This document shows, in pieces, positions 44,694-57,203 of a stretch of 64,000 nucleotides of DNA. The position numbers and the translations under genes were made by a program. Each line of letters begins with the position of its first letter. Positions within the stretch are counted from its first letter, which is position 1. The notes below the pieces were generated by a model. The model had not been told where the DNA came from, did no database searches, and was given only the letters and a program-made list of their open reading frames with translations. Origin of the DNA: Paralichthys olivaceus (taxonomy: Eukaryota; Chordata; Actinopteri; Pleuronectiformes; Paralichthyidae); the NCBI RefSeq assembly GCF_024713975.1, contig NC_091111.1:8990501-9054500 (forward strand), given 5' to 3'.

Positions 44694-45420
44694 TATAAAC
44701 ACACACACGCACACACACGCACGCACTCGGAGAGCCTAGCACATTCCCACCAGCGCAGAAGAAGCGCTTTGGAGGAATTGGATGGTCTTCTCTCCGGCTC
44801 ACAGCAATAAAAACACGCTTTTCTCGCTGGTGTGCAATTCTCAACCATTTTTCTTAGAACACAACATCCTTCTTAACCTTTGTTTCCCTTTTTTCAAGAC
44901 GTGAAACCAAGTTTTTTGGACGGGACACCCCGGGGTAACGGAGACTTTTACGCATTGAGGGGCCCAGGAACGAGCGTCTTTTTTGGGGCTCTTTTTCTTC
45001 AATCAGGATATTTCTCCGCTGGGTGATTACAAGCTGTGCATTACGACTTTAAAAAGGCGGGATGCGTTAACGGATTTTCCCTCTATCGTAATTAGGAGGC
45101 TGTTTCACCGCCTTCTTTGTCCTGAGCGCACAGACTCTCCGTGTGGCGTAAAACGGGTTCCGCGCATAAAGAAAGGATCACGGTTTTAATTTGACCCAGA
45201 CAAACTGTACCGATGCCAACACAGCGTCTCCACCAGCGACCTTGGATGTAGTAAAGAACTGAGCTGCTGCATGTCTCCTGTCATCCTCATTCCCCCCTGC
45301 ATGGCGTTTTACTGGAAGTAGTCTTCAAAGTAGGAGGATGGCTTTTTACTTCCCCCCAGGTTACAGCCTGATCCCCCTCCATGCCTAATGGCACAGTGAC
45401 AGTGAGAAGCTTTTGTGAAG
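44694..45420 (+). promoter_or_regulatory. tmem200a: tmem200a promoter and 5' UTR exon
   Basis: A TATAAA lies at 44694-44699 after a CT-rich tract. From about 44720 to 45420 the sequence is CpG-richer than its flanks. It ends in a strong donor (TGTGAAG then GTAAGAGC) at 45420/45421. No long ORF fits, so this is taken as the untranslated first exon of tmem200a, whose next exon starts at 57197. The start site and the link to 57197 are inferred. Confidence 0.5.
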
Positions 45421-47684
45421 GTAAGAGCTGAGCTGTGTTTGACCTCCAACTCCTAAACACTCACTCATCATGACACATGCCAAGTTGACAGCTCCTTACG
45501 CTCTCTTTTTATTTCCTTCCATATTTAATCGGGTTTCCATTCATATTTGATGAACAGGAGAGTTTAACCGCAATCACCAGCCTCTGATAGACTTACAGTC
45601 TATTAGTGACTATTTGTCTTTTATTGGACATGATCATCTTTTAACAGTTCAGTATTGGCTTTCTGTTTTGTTGCTTGACTCCCATGTATCCTATGATCCC
45701 TTCATCATGCCAAGCTTGAAATGATCCCTCCTCCATGCCAGCATGCTATTTATTTATTATTACTAAATCTAAGAAAGCATGGTGTCAATATTTGCTCCAT
45801 CTAAAATGGGTAAAAGGTCGTCGTTAAAGGGTCAACTGTCAACTGTCATTGTCAGTGCATCCTAACCATCACACAGTGTATTATGGAGTAAAAATACTAA
45901 GTTGAGTAAAGGTCTTTGCAAGTCTTTGTTTTTCACGAGCGTTTTTAAACGGTCATCTAAAAAAATTGTCACACACAGAAACCACTTGCACTCTGATATG
46001 TTTCATTATTGTATTTGCTTCAACAATTTGCAGTAGGAGATAAAATGGAGTCATAAGTAGTGAGGATGATTTTGTGTTCCTCTACTTCTTGAAAAAAGAA
46101 AAACATTGGGTCCATTCCATCCTAAGAAGCCATCACGAACAAGGAGAATTCTATGTTCTGATCCAGGAGGTGGCAAATGATCAGGATTTCAGGATGTCTG
46201 TAGTACGGTTTGATGTGTTACCGACACTGAGACCACACATTTCTGAGATCCAATTGATCCTGAACATCTCAAACTACTCTCAGGAACAGATGTGAAAATC
46301 ACAGCAAATCGAACCTGTTCTGAAAACTTTAATGACGGATGCTGTCGGTGGTAGGTGTGTAAACAATTTTGGACGTAAAATAGGAAGTTAACCACGAAGA
46401 TGCTCTGTTGCTGGTTTTATGTGTTTGGTGTGACTGACCTAATGATGGGTAATTAGGAGTAACGCTCACCTTGAGAGCTGTTGAAAAGACCTGTGGAGCC
46501 AAATGGTTAGTGAGACTTTTACGACACAGAAATGCATCCAAGTATAATTTGAAGATCATAAGATCATTAAGAAGCCATTTGACATTTTGACGAAACTTCC
46601 CTCACAGATATCACGCTATCTGGATAATCCTGTTTAAATGCCCCACTGGCAGGGGAGCAGTTGCTTCACTGTGCTGCTCTTAAGACCCCTGTTGAGAAAT
46701 GTGTAAGCCCATATTACATACCCGAGACTCCATCTGAGGAAAAAACTCCAGTTTATCAGATTTATGCTTGTTTGCAGCCAAATTAATTAAGACATGTTAT
46801 CATACTTAATCCTTAAACTATGGGCAGAGGGCTTTGAGAATCAGGTCATGGACCCCATAAAGGTCCCACATCACCAGTTTGGACACCACTGCTGCAGAGC
46901 CGGGGGGACAACAACTTGTGCCTCATGGTGAGTGTGGGTGACTGACGACTGAGACTGTGAGGAAGACAGAATGAGTCACTTTGCTGAAATCAACAGGAGG
47001 CGCACTACGGAACATCAACACACAAACACACACCCGCGCCTGCTCGTGTTTGGCTGGAGCGTCTGATGATTCGATTCCAAACCTAATTCAATTCAGCAGT
47101 TGATTTTATCACAAGGAGGCGATGATAGTGATTCGGTTTGAAGGATGCAAGATTTTTTGGGAAAAAGCAGTGCACATCATCGTGATCATGAGGAAATAAA
47201 CAAGATGGTGAAGAGGCTGCTCATGAGTGTTTGCATCAGAAAATGTGCTGCAGAAAGGTCAGCAGGAAACACAAAGTGACATATTCTCCAGACAGATGAC
47301 TCACCCTTGGCCGTGAGTCTGTAGGAGTAAAGTAATGCACAAACACACCTTCTCTACCAGTTTATTCTTTGCTTATTTTCTTTCCCCCTCTGATACAAAT
47401 TCCTTCTCCGCTATCTGTTCTGTGCAATTTTCATCCCTCATGTCTTATTTAGATGTGGCCCATTCCCCAAAGGTACTTGCAATCACATAAAATTAGCATG
47501 AAACAACTTTTAATCCGTCAACCATGTGGCATTCTGTCTTTTCTGGGCTTATAGCTCACCAGGGAAGCCGGGACTTCAGTTGGGATTTCTCAACTTGACT
47601 CGATTTCCGTAGAAAACAAGATGTTCATTTTGAACCGATTCAACCCTGGAAGATGTTATAACTACTGCCAGGACTATGTGGGTG

Positions 47685-48020
47685 TGTACACACCCATGAT
47701 GACTAAATAGAGATGGACGATGCCACTTCCTCCTGTTGTCCGAGTCAGAGTGTGCGGAAGTGATCGTGGAGTGAAGCCGTGGTATCGAGGTCCTACTGAT
47801 ACACATGATTGGCCAATGATCTTAGCTGTCAATCAAAACGTTTCACCACTTTTATGACATCAACAAATTAACATCAACTACCCAAAATGAAAGAAAAAAG
47901 TATAATGTATTTTACCTGACTTTTTAGTTTGGTCCCTGTCCAATCCCATAACATGGAGGAGGATCAGTTTATGACCTATTTTTATGGCCCAGTCAGCCAC
48001 CAGGGGGCGATAAAATGATT
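47685..48020 (+). repeat. MITE-like repeat family A, copy 3
   Basis: Contains AGAGATGGACGATGCC, CACTTCCTCCTGTTGTC, AGCCGTGGTATCGAGGTCC, TTAGCTGTCAATCAAAACG, TTTCACCAC, and an end with ACATGGAGGAGG, TTTATGACCTATTTTTATGG, CAGTCAGCCACCAGGGGGCG. It complements the shorter 3' ends of copies 1 and 2. Confidence 0.65.
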
Positions 48021-48859
48021 TTCAGGTCAAGTTTGTTGACTTCCTGTAACTCCCTGATATTCACCCACCTCCAAACTGAGAGGAAGCCTAATGTTGAGTT
48101 AAAGTCATATCATAACTATTGTAATGTCCAGTTTCTAATAATTAAATCATGTTCAAGTCAACATTCAAGTTGTTATTCTGACCGGGAAAGTTCAATTTTT
48201 GTTGTCATTGGACCACAGATCCCTTCCTCCCTTCACACTCCTGCCACTGTGCTCTCCCTTAAGATTTGTGCGTCATGGGCAGACCAACCACCAACACACA
48301 TCATTTCCTTTCCTGCCAGCATGGCACACAAACTGAACATAAATGGAGTGAAAGCCTTTCTTTTATACAAAAAGATGCTTGTTTTTAGATGGTGCCTGAA
48401 AGCACACAAATACCATCGATGAAGTCAGAAATAGCAGGTGTCCTGCTGATTCTGGGAAATCTCTCCCTGGTGTGTGTGGCCTCCTCCTGGGCGGATATGC
48501 AGACAAACATATTGGTGAGGGATCTTAAAAGACCAGATATACTTGGAGTATCACTTGTTGCGATGTTCAGCTGAACTTCTTTCCTTAAAGATTCACCGGT
48601 GTAAGATCAAAGAGAATCTAATGCTTGCAGGGCTGGAGACAGCGCTTCTTTTCTATGCATTACATGTTACAAACTGTGGCAATAACTCATTCAAACTGCT
48701 AAAAAGAAATCTGTCAACAGGTCCTCTATATCGAGACAATTGCCTTTCACAACTCTTTCATGCCTGAAAGCCGGCTGATTGGGTTGCTTGTTCACTAGAT
48801 GCATCATTGTCTGTTAAACTTTTTTAAAGTTTCTTCTTTGAAACTAGCAGACTTAACAA

Positions 48860-49190
48860 TTCAAGGCTGATTTATGCTGCCTTTATGTTAGCATGGTTGC
48901 TGAGTAAGAAATCCACTAGAGGACAGCGCAGAGTCCAGAGTTTCTGACAACAAAAAACATTTTGACGGTGGAGGAGACTTTTGTGAGGCAAAAGCAGCGG
49001 TTTTGCGATGTAACACTGTATACTGTAGATACCTGTAGTTCCTCACCAACTCGCAAAGTCTCTCCTCAGTAAGGTCCACCATTGTTTAAATTGATTCCAT
49101 GTGTCCTATCAATGTCTTGCTTGAACTATTTGCTGCACTGCCCCCCGTGTTTTACAGTGGTACTGCAACATTTTGTCTGTTGGACAAAAT
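48860..49190 (-). repeat. Possible PIF/Harbinger-type fragment with MADF-like start
   Basis: A minus-strand frame at 49082-48888 begins MVDLTEERLCELVRNYRYLQ, which resembles the first helix of MADF domains found in PIF/Harbinger-associated proteins. It then loses similarity. At 48862 the sequence AAGGCTGATTTATGCTGCC resembles the terminus of teleost Harbinger-like MITEs, and a related AAGGCTGGTTTATGTTGCAC stands near 26025. The other end is not clear. It could be chance. Confidence 0.3.
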
Positions 49191-50559
49191 GAACACGGAA
49201 TATGGACAGAAGGCTCTTTTTGTTTCTATAAACTTAACTAAAGTTGAACATAAATGAGCTTTAACATTGACCATTGACTAGGCTGTGATTTAGTCTCAGA
49301 CGTAGCCTTATGGTTACAAGACACAGCAGATACAAACTCTGCGTTGGGCTTAGGACGCATTTTTACGGCCAACATAGTCACATGGGTCTGTGTCCGACTG
49401 GAGCAGCCAGCCCCTCTTGTCCACTTAAATGACATCATAAACAAGTTGACCTTTCTCATTTTTACCATCTATCCCTTATAGTGTTAATGCAACATAATCA
49501 ACCAGAAAACCTGAGAGCATCTGTGTGCCTGTGCATTTTAGGTTTCAACTTACCATTTAAAAAAAAAAACAATAGCTCAAATGCTTGTGCAAAGTTTTCA
49601 GTTTGGTGTACTAATAAGTTTCTGGTTTCCAAAATATGAGGTTAAAGGGACAAAAATATCCTCTTAAGTTTTGTCTTTTGTCCATGATCTTTCATTTAAC
49701 AATACCAAGAATTCAGCTAGAGCCTTGTGCCAAACAAAATAAAACTAGAACATTAACTTGGGGGGTTGGCAGCTTCGAGTCTTCTCAACTTTCTTCAGGT
49801 CAACAGTAGTGTCACATGTGACAAGGAATGAAGGGAAAAGGGAATCGAACCAGGAAGATCAAATATCTCACACAAGGCAGACATCAGCTTGTAAAAAGAG
49901 AGTAAGCGGCATAGAGGAGGGATTTTGGGGACAACAGGGTGATGGAGATTTCATGGTGATAGAGATTGCCTTGTTTGAACAAGCAGCTGCGGGGGTGTTT
50001 CTCCACAGCTGACTCCGACCTCTGCCCTCCTGGAAAAGCCGACATGGAATTCCACTTCAGGGACCAACAAAGTAAACGGGTAAAACATGTGGCTGGGAGA
50101 AACATATTTCCCTGCCGTGGGGCACATCATGTGTTTTAATCCATTTCACAGCTTGGTGTCATCTATGTTTCATCTCTTTATCACAGCTCCTGTTTATTGC
50201 AGGTTCCTGAGACCACTTTCTGAAGCAGTTTTAATTTGTATTTAGCTGCCAGTTTTCATAGTATACTCTATCATTGTGCAGAAATCTAGTTGCAGCAGTT
50301 TAAAGGCTCATCTGTTGGAGGGTTTATTTAAGCTTTATGGACATTCAACACTCGAGACTCAGCTGCCAAAAAGCTGTGAGCTGTGAGCAATAACAGGAAT
50401 GCAAAAAGCAAACATAGACACTGTAAAAAGGATAATGTGAACTACAGGTTGATGGCTTTTAAAAGTCACTAAGAGGATTTCTGTTTCTGACTGTAACTGC
50501 ATTTCCTCCCATCAGTCATTTGGTAAAGTGATTATCTCCTGATTAGTGTAATATGAACG

Positions 50560-51010
50560 TAGTTTACTGTAGCAGCAGACATTAACAGAGATGCTATACT
50601 TAAATAATTATACTACATTATAGAGTAATATACCATGTATTATACTACACAATAATATAAAATATCAATAATATATATATTTCACAATAATAAAACAATA
50701 TTATTGTGAAATAAAAACAGCAAAAAATATATATACAAATTCTGTGCTACTATGTGATATACTGTCATTACATATTTTATATTATATCAACTTATTATAC
50801 CATACTATACTACATTATATCCTACAAATTTGTATTGTTATACTCTATAGTGTAGTATAGAATAGTTTAAATAGGATAGTGTGCAGTATATATGTAGTAT
50901 ACTAGTATACATAGATGCCACTACTTTACTATTCAATCAATACACTATACTATATATACTGTGCTATACCACATATAATTCTAAAATTAAAATGTATTAC
51001 AGGCTAGTTT
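50560..51010. repeat. AT-rich degenerate tandem block with a perfect hairpin
   Basis: Variants of TATACTA / TACTATA recur for about 450 bases. Inside it, 50679-50691 (ATTTCACAATAAT) and 50700-50712 (ATTATTGTGAAAT) form perfect 13-base inverted arms around an 8-base loop. Confidence 0.6.
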
Positions 51011-53249
51011 CATAGAGTATAATAGTGAAATAGTACAGGTGTGATAGTACTCTATATTCTCTTTGAGCATGTTCTTCTCCACCAGTTTGAACTGTGTCAG
51101 TAATGTTGTGCTTGACTGTGGCCTGGGTTTACTTTAAAATGAAGTAGTTGCGTCTGACATTAACACTTGACACTGTCTCTATTGTAGTTTTTAGTTGTGT
51201 CCGGAACAGGTTGAACAAAATATTAAGATATTGTTCCCTGCATTTCTGTCCTTGACTCCTTGAGTCCACTGTTTCTGACGGAGACAGAAATAGGACCTGT
51301 TCTGAGGGCAGTCTTACGTGTGTCCATGATATTATGACAGGTGACCTTCACTGCAGCAGCAGGGTTTTGTCTGTCTCGCTAAAGTCCAACTCAGCCATTG
51401 ATACTTCAAATTTATTAAAGCAATTTGGCCTCAGTTAACCTTAGAGCAGTTTATGCCACAGAAAGAAAAACATATGACCCATGATAACTATAATGGGAAC
51501 ATACTGTAATGGATGCCAGTTTTTCTTTCTCCACCAAGCTCCATTTTTAACCTACTGCTCATCCCTCTCTCATTCCATCTCTCCGTACTGCTTTCCCCTT
51601 CCTCCATCTGCGTCCATATTAGATGTCTCCTTCTATGAGGCGTTCGCACACAGCTCATTCAAGTGGGTCATTTGAGACAAAACTTTTTTCTCAACGTGTT
51701 TCCAGAATCAAAAAAAGTCGCTGGAGTTTCTTACATGTAGATCAAAGCTGCTCCGTCTTTGACTCGTTCCCCTCCAGATTTGTCACATATTCATCTCCAC
51801 CTTCTTCACCTCTTTTCTCTTTCTATACCACATGCTTTGTTCTCTACCACTCTCTTAGTGCTTTGCTCACTAATGTGTGACTGCAGAACTGCAGTGCTTT
51901 AGCACAAATCACACAAACAAGAAGTAATTAACTCCCTGAAAGCAATGCTAATGTGCACATGTGTGCAGAGTGCTATAAAGCAGGTTTTTCTCTTTTGCAA
52001 GCACATTAAATCTTAAGTCTTTGTCGCTTTCACCATCTTTGCCCTGGATGTCTACGTTCTCATCACGTCCTCCTCTCATGACACCAGGATTTGTTTTTGC
52101 TCAGATATCTGCACATTGAAATAAAAGACACAACTCACAGTCATGTATAAGAAGCACCCCCTTCTTTGACAGGAAACAGTCACATTGATGTTCTTGTCAT
52201 TCCTGTGCACACATCTGGTAGTTGCTATAGAAACCTGTCACCTAGCAGCAGCACATGTAGTTGCTATAGGGACAATACATCATGTGACATCTCCTATAGA
52301 TTAGGTTCATACGACAAAAGGCATTTCCTTGCACAGAAACGGAGCACATGCAGAGGATTCTCTCCCAGGAAGTGTAATGGTGTAGAAGGTGTAATTTCTG
52401 CCAGTGGGAATGTTACATTTAACTCACGCAAGAGTAAATGATTAAATGTCTCCAGTGACAGAGTGAATCTGCTCCCTGAAGGATGAGGTGTATCAAATTG
52501 TTTTAATAGTTTTTCCTGCACGCACAGAAAAACATCGGAAGCAATTTACTCTATTAAGGTGATAACTTGCAGGCTACCTCATTATTCATTTTACATTTAT
52601 TTAGAAAACTGCTAATTAAGAGAGTTAAATGGGAAATGGAGGGGTGGATTACTCATTATTTTTAAGTTTTGTCTGAAAGAAGGTGAAAAAGACCTAATTT
52701 TATTTTCATACACTCTTCCACCAAAAGGATACAACATTATCCAGAAAGCAGAACAAATTCACACTGATATTCACAGTCATCTAAAGACCGAAACACTGAA
52801 GGATTTCTTTATGTATATTCTACATGCACAAACAAGGTTTATGTACAATGTGATTATCACCCTACAGGTGCTATGTTTTATCTGTACATTTCATATGTTG
52901 AGGTTTGATTTACTTTAACATTTAGTTTATCTATTTTAACATAATTTATTTTATGCGATGGAGTAGCAAAGCACCACTTAAAGGGAAAAACCCAGGTATT
53001 TAAGGAAAAAGGTATAATATAACAAGAATAAAGTCGTAATTGTAATTCTTCTTGTCATTTTAAAGGCAAATATCAGATCAACCTGTTACCTGCATTAAAA
53101 TAAGTAATGTAGAGAATCTTGTTAAATCATTTATTGCCATAAGTTTCACAAATTTAAAAAAAGTAATCTTTTTTATCATCAGCACCACATTATCATAAGT
53201 ATCAGAACTTTAATAAGAATAAATAACACTACATTACATTCACAGCTGC

Positions 53250-53560
53250 GTGATATTCAAAGAGCTTTTGGTCTAAGATCTTGGATTCAGAAGGACTGAA
53301 AGCACAGAGACCACAGGTTGTCCTTGGTAATTATTTCCTGAAAAAAGTTTTGCCCCTTAGAAATTATCATTGGGTTTTTTTTTTCTTACATTTTCATTGA
53401 TTTCCCTGAGGAATAATTTATGAATCATGATGAAAAAAAATCTGTCATATTATTAGACTAATATCTATTAGTGTGTGCAATTTGGTGCAGCTTGATTAAA
53501 TTTAAGGGGACCGCTGGGCCTTGGAGGTGGTATGTACTCTTCTGAGAGCCATTCTGGTTT
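53250..53560 (+). repeat. Dispersed repeat family B, copy
   Basis: Shares ATGAATCATGATGAAAAAA, AGTGTGTGCAATTTGGTG, GGACCGCTGGGCCTTGG and GGTATGTACTCT with the copy at 3441-3860. Lies in tmem200a intron 1. Confidence 0.6.
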
Positions 53561-55059
53561 TACTACTACTTTTAGGATTTACCTCTCTATTCTTTTTAAG
53601 GGCAGTGAGCCTGCCAATACAAATCCCGATCAACTTTCTTGTCATGGGAATAAAATTGAATCTTGAATCTTTAAAAAACAGTGCAGATTGGGTGCTGGCT
53701 GCGGAGCCTGAATTTTCCCTTGTCATTTCATGTGGTCACTGCAGATCCTGGACTTTCTGCGCCACAGTTGTGTTAACTGGTTTCTCATTAGGCTGCTGGT
53801 GTGCCTGTTAGGACAGTGTTTCGTTAGCTCTGCTCCAATTGTTTCTCACAGCAGCCTTGTTAAAACTGAAGATGCGCCCGGCTACTTTGCCGCCTCTGTC
53901 CTGTCATCACCTCACTCTTCTCTCCTTTAATTTCAAGCTTTTCTCTTCTCTTCCCATTCGCTCCTCAACCCTACTTTGTCTCATCAAAACAGCTGCCATC
54001 CTCTTTTTGTGTTGAGCTTTTGATACAGGCTCTCAGTTGGTGGTTATGACTCAGAGTCGCTCCCAGGTACATTTGCTCTTGTACAGTATTTGCCTGTATA
54101 TCTTTCTTAAAAGCCCCCTCCTCTCCTGTTCCTGTGATTCTGTTCTTGTCTCGAGTTTTTTGTCACCCCTGTCTTCTCTCCTCCTGTCCTCCCCATCCGT
54201 CCTTTTCTCTCCTTTCAGTAAATTAAGAAAATCTCTATCCCCCCCGCTCTTGCAACAGTGTGTGGGTTCCCGTTTGACGCACGCTAAGGAGAAAATCAAA
54301 AAAAGGGAGACAGAGGGAGCGCAGAAAAAAACCCAGAGAAAAACAGGCTTGTTGTGTTTGTCCTTGTGTGATTCACCATCTGTGGTAAAGCACTTCCCTA
54401 CAGCAGCATCACCAACAAGACGATTGACATGAAAAACGCATAAAAATGTGAGACGGAGACAAGAAGGCAGGAGGAGAGAACATCTGGTCTTATGTGTGAC
54501 TCCCACTTAGTTTAGCTAACTACCCCTAGTTATCCTTGTCTGATTGAGAATGCTTTTTTAAAAGTCATAGCTTTGAGACATGTAGACGAAAAGAAAGGAA
54601 GGGAGTGAGAAAGTGGAGAGTGACCAAATAGAGGAAAATTAGAATTAGAGACAGATTATAAATAGATCCAAGGGGACATTGGGTGAAGGAGGAAAAGACA
54701 AAGAGAGAGAGGCGAGAGCGTGAAGGGGGGGGGGATTATTCAGGGTCACAACCAGAATGCATTAGCGGATAGAGTGTGAATGGGGGTGGGGGGGGGGGGG
54801 GGCATGTGGGAGCAAGGAAGATGAGATAAATTAATAAATAGACAAGTGAAGGTCATGGGTGTGTTCTCATTCCCATGATAAATCCGTTTTATCGTCTCAT
54901 GTAACAGACGTACACTGTGCAGAAAAGTGATAACCATTCGGAACAATCTAAATCAATGTTTTAATTGAAGATAATGCATCAGGCAGTGCAGACAAGTCAG
55001 AGGGGGCATTTTAAGCAAAAACACAATTCTATGAAGAAGGCTTTTCCCCTGTGGGTATG

Positions 55060-55335
55060 TACAGTAGCCTCTAAGCCATAGATTGATGATAAAGATGGAC
55101 GGCTTCTTGTCTTCCCCCCGAGCCTGAATATCCTGAACTCAAGAGCTGCTATCTTCCGTCAAAGATGTCACTTGGAGTCTGTGCAGTAGTGATTTTGGGA
55201 TGGAGCTGCAGGAACGAGGTCCCACCGACTCAACCAGTCACGAGTCACAACCAGCTGTCAATCAAAATACATTTCACCCAATTTATGAAACACATTGATT
55301 GGTCCATAAGTGCAATCATGTGCATTTATCAATGA
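55060..55335 (+). repeat. MITE-like repeat family A, diverged copy
   Basis: Shares AAGATGGACGGC, CACTTGGAGTCTGTGCAGTA, GGATGGAGCTGCAGGAACGA and CAGCTGTCAATCAAAATAC with other copies. More diverged than the copies at 41945 and 47685. Confidence 0.6.
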
Positions 55336-57203
55336 AATGTATCACAGTTGAATAAAAATCATATTCCAACTGATAATAATGAGTCACAATCGTGTTCTAA
55401 CTAATAATGAGTCCCATTTTAACTTAACGCTACTAACATGTAACACGACAGATGTCACAGCTGCTACCAAAAAACCTTGTAGTTGTTAAATTGTTGATCA
55501 TGCAACAAATAGAACAATGTCTTTAAACAATAATTCTGATACCAAACAATCTTAGTGTCATCAACAAACATTATCAACATAGAAGTTTAGAATTTAGCTG
55601 GAGACCTTCCTGTGTCTCATGCCCATTAACAATAAATATTGATTAACATTTGAAATGTTCCAGCTGTCTAACAGAGCTATGTGCTGGAGATTGTTCTGGC
55701 TATATTATGACAACTTGTTATTTCTGATATCATCCTGAAGGTATTACAGGAGTTCTAACATGGCACGCAACAAAAACAGTTAATGAACTTGTAGCAATGA
55801 AGAAGAAGAATTTTACTTCCACTACTATTCAGTACCTTGGTTATTCAACATCTAATGCAATCTGTTTAATCTCATAATGGTTCACAGGACAATGCTAATG
55901 CTCATGTGAGCTCAGATTAACAGGCATTTAAACCCAAATGAAGGCTTCTAAAATAAGCCTGGGTTTGTTTTTGAGTCTTTAACTCTTGATAATTATTAAT
56001 AGACATCTGAGCAGCTGGTGTGCAGAAAGACTAGGATTCATTTGAACATTATCATTTCCAGCTTTCTCCACTTTTCCACGCTTCCATTTCTTTTCAACAG
56101 CAGCAATAAGGTGACAATAAACATGCAAACACAATCCAAGACAGCATGTTTTTCTCTTTCTGACTGCTCCGTTCCAAACTCTCTGATCCTCCTGTTTCTT
56201 TAAAGTCAGAGTTTCTCTCTCATACATACAGGAAGAGCAGTAAACAAAAATCCTGCAAAAATAAATACAAGTACACACACACACACACACCCCTGTCCAT
56301 GTAGTCTCCAAGGCTGATAGTCATCAGTTTAACATCAACAGTAAACAGAAGGGGTAACGTTGAACTGGATGTGTTCTCCTTTAGCTGCTCACATCTGTAT
56401 CACTGCTCGACTGTGAATAGAATTCCTTGTACTTTGAAAGACAGCAAAACTCTTTCCCTTTATTCCCTGATATTTTTGTGTCAAAAATAACTGAAGAATA
56501 AAAATATATGCAGGAAATATGACAAATGGAGCTGGGATTCTTGGAACTGGTTCAACCCACACCTCCTAAAGAGCATCTGGCAGACTTCGACTATGCTGAA
56601 ATGCATATGTGCTCCCCTTGTTCTTAAATATTCTCGCTGGCAATGTTTTTTCTTCATGTTAATGTGTCTATATTTGTCTCTATCTAAAGGATGTTTTCTT
56701 TTGTTCTTTTATTAAAGGTTCAGTGTGAAAGATATGGGTGAAAGGGATCTATTGGCAAAAATTGAATAGTGATGTTGTCACTAATGTATTTCATTTGAAT
56801 TGTATAAATTGTTGTTTTCTTTACCCTAGAATGAGCCCTTCATATACAGTATAAATACTATATATTTACATCAAGAGTGGGTCCTTTCTATGGAGGGTGC
56901 CATGTTTTTAACAGTAGCCCAGACTGGACAAACTAAACACCTTTTGATATTTTATGAAAACTGAAGGCTACCACAGGTTTGGAAGGGGAGGGTGTGGTGA
57001 GAGGTATTCAGCTGCAACTAGATGTCATCATATCGTACACACCGAACCTTTGATTTGCATCGTTTTATAAGATTAGAAATCATCAGCTTTAAGTGGTCCC
57101 TTGATCTGTGGCACAAACACGCCTTCATAACAGGTGCTGGACAGCACTGGTTATTTCAGACTCATGACTAATGTGCGTCTGCATGTAAACCTGCAGGTTA
57201 AGT

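Larger units (their letters stand above)
45421..57196 (+). other. tmem200a: tmem200a intron 1 (11.8 kb, inferred)
   Basis: Bounded by the donor at 45421 and the acceptor CTGCAG at 57191-57196. Contains MITE-like copies at 47685-48020 and 55060-55335, a possible Harbinger-type fragment near 48860-49190, an AT-rich tandem-like block at 50560-51010, a family B copy at 53250-53560 and G runs near 54725-54734 and 54788-54802. No separate gene was supported. Extra untranslated exons cannot be excluded. Confidence 0.5.

Noticed and set aside
54037..54506. Overlapping 131- and 151-codon frames in tmem200a intron 1
   Set aside because: Low-complexity CT/GA-rich sequence on both strands, with no domain or splice context.
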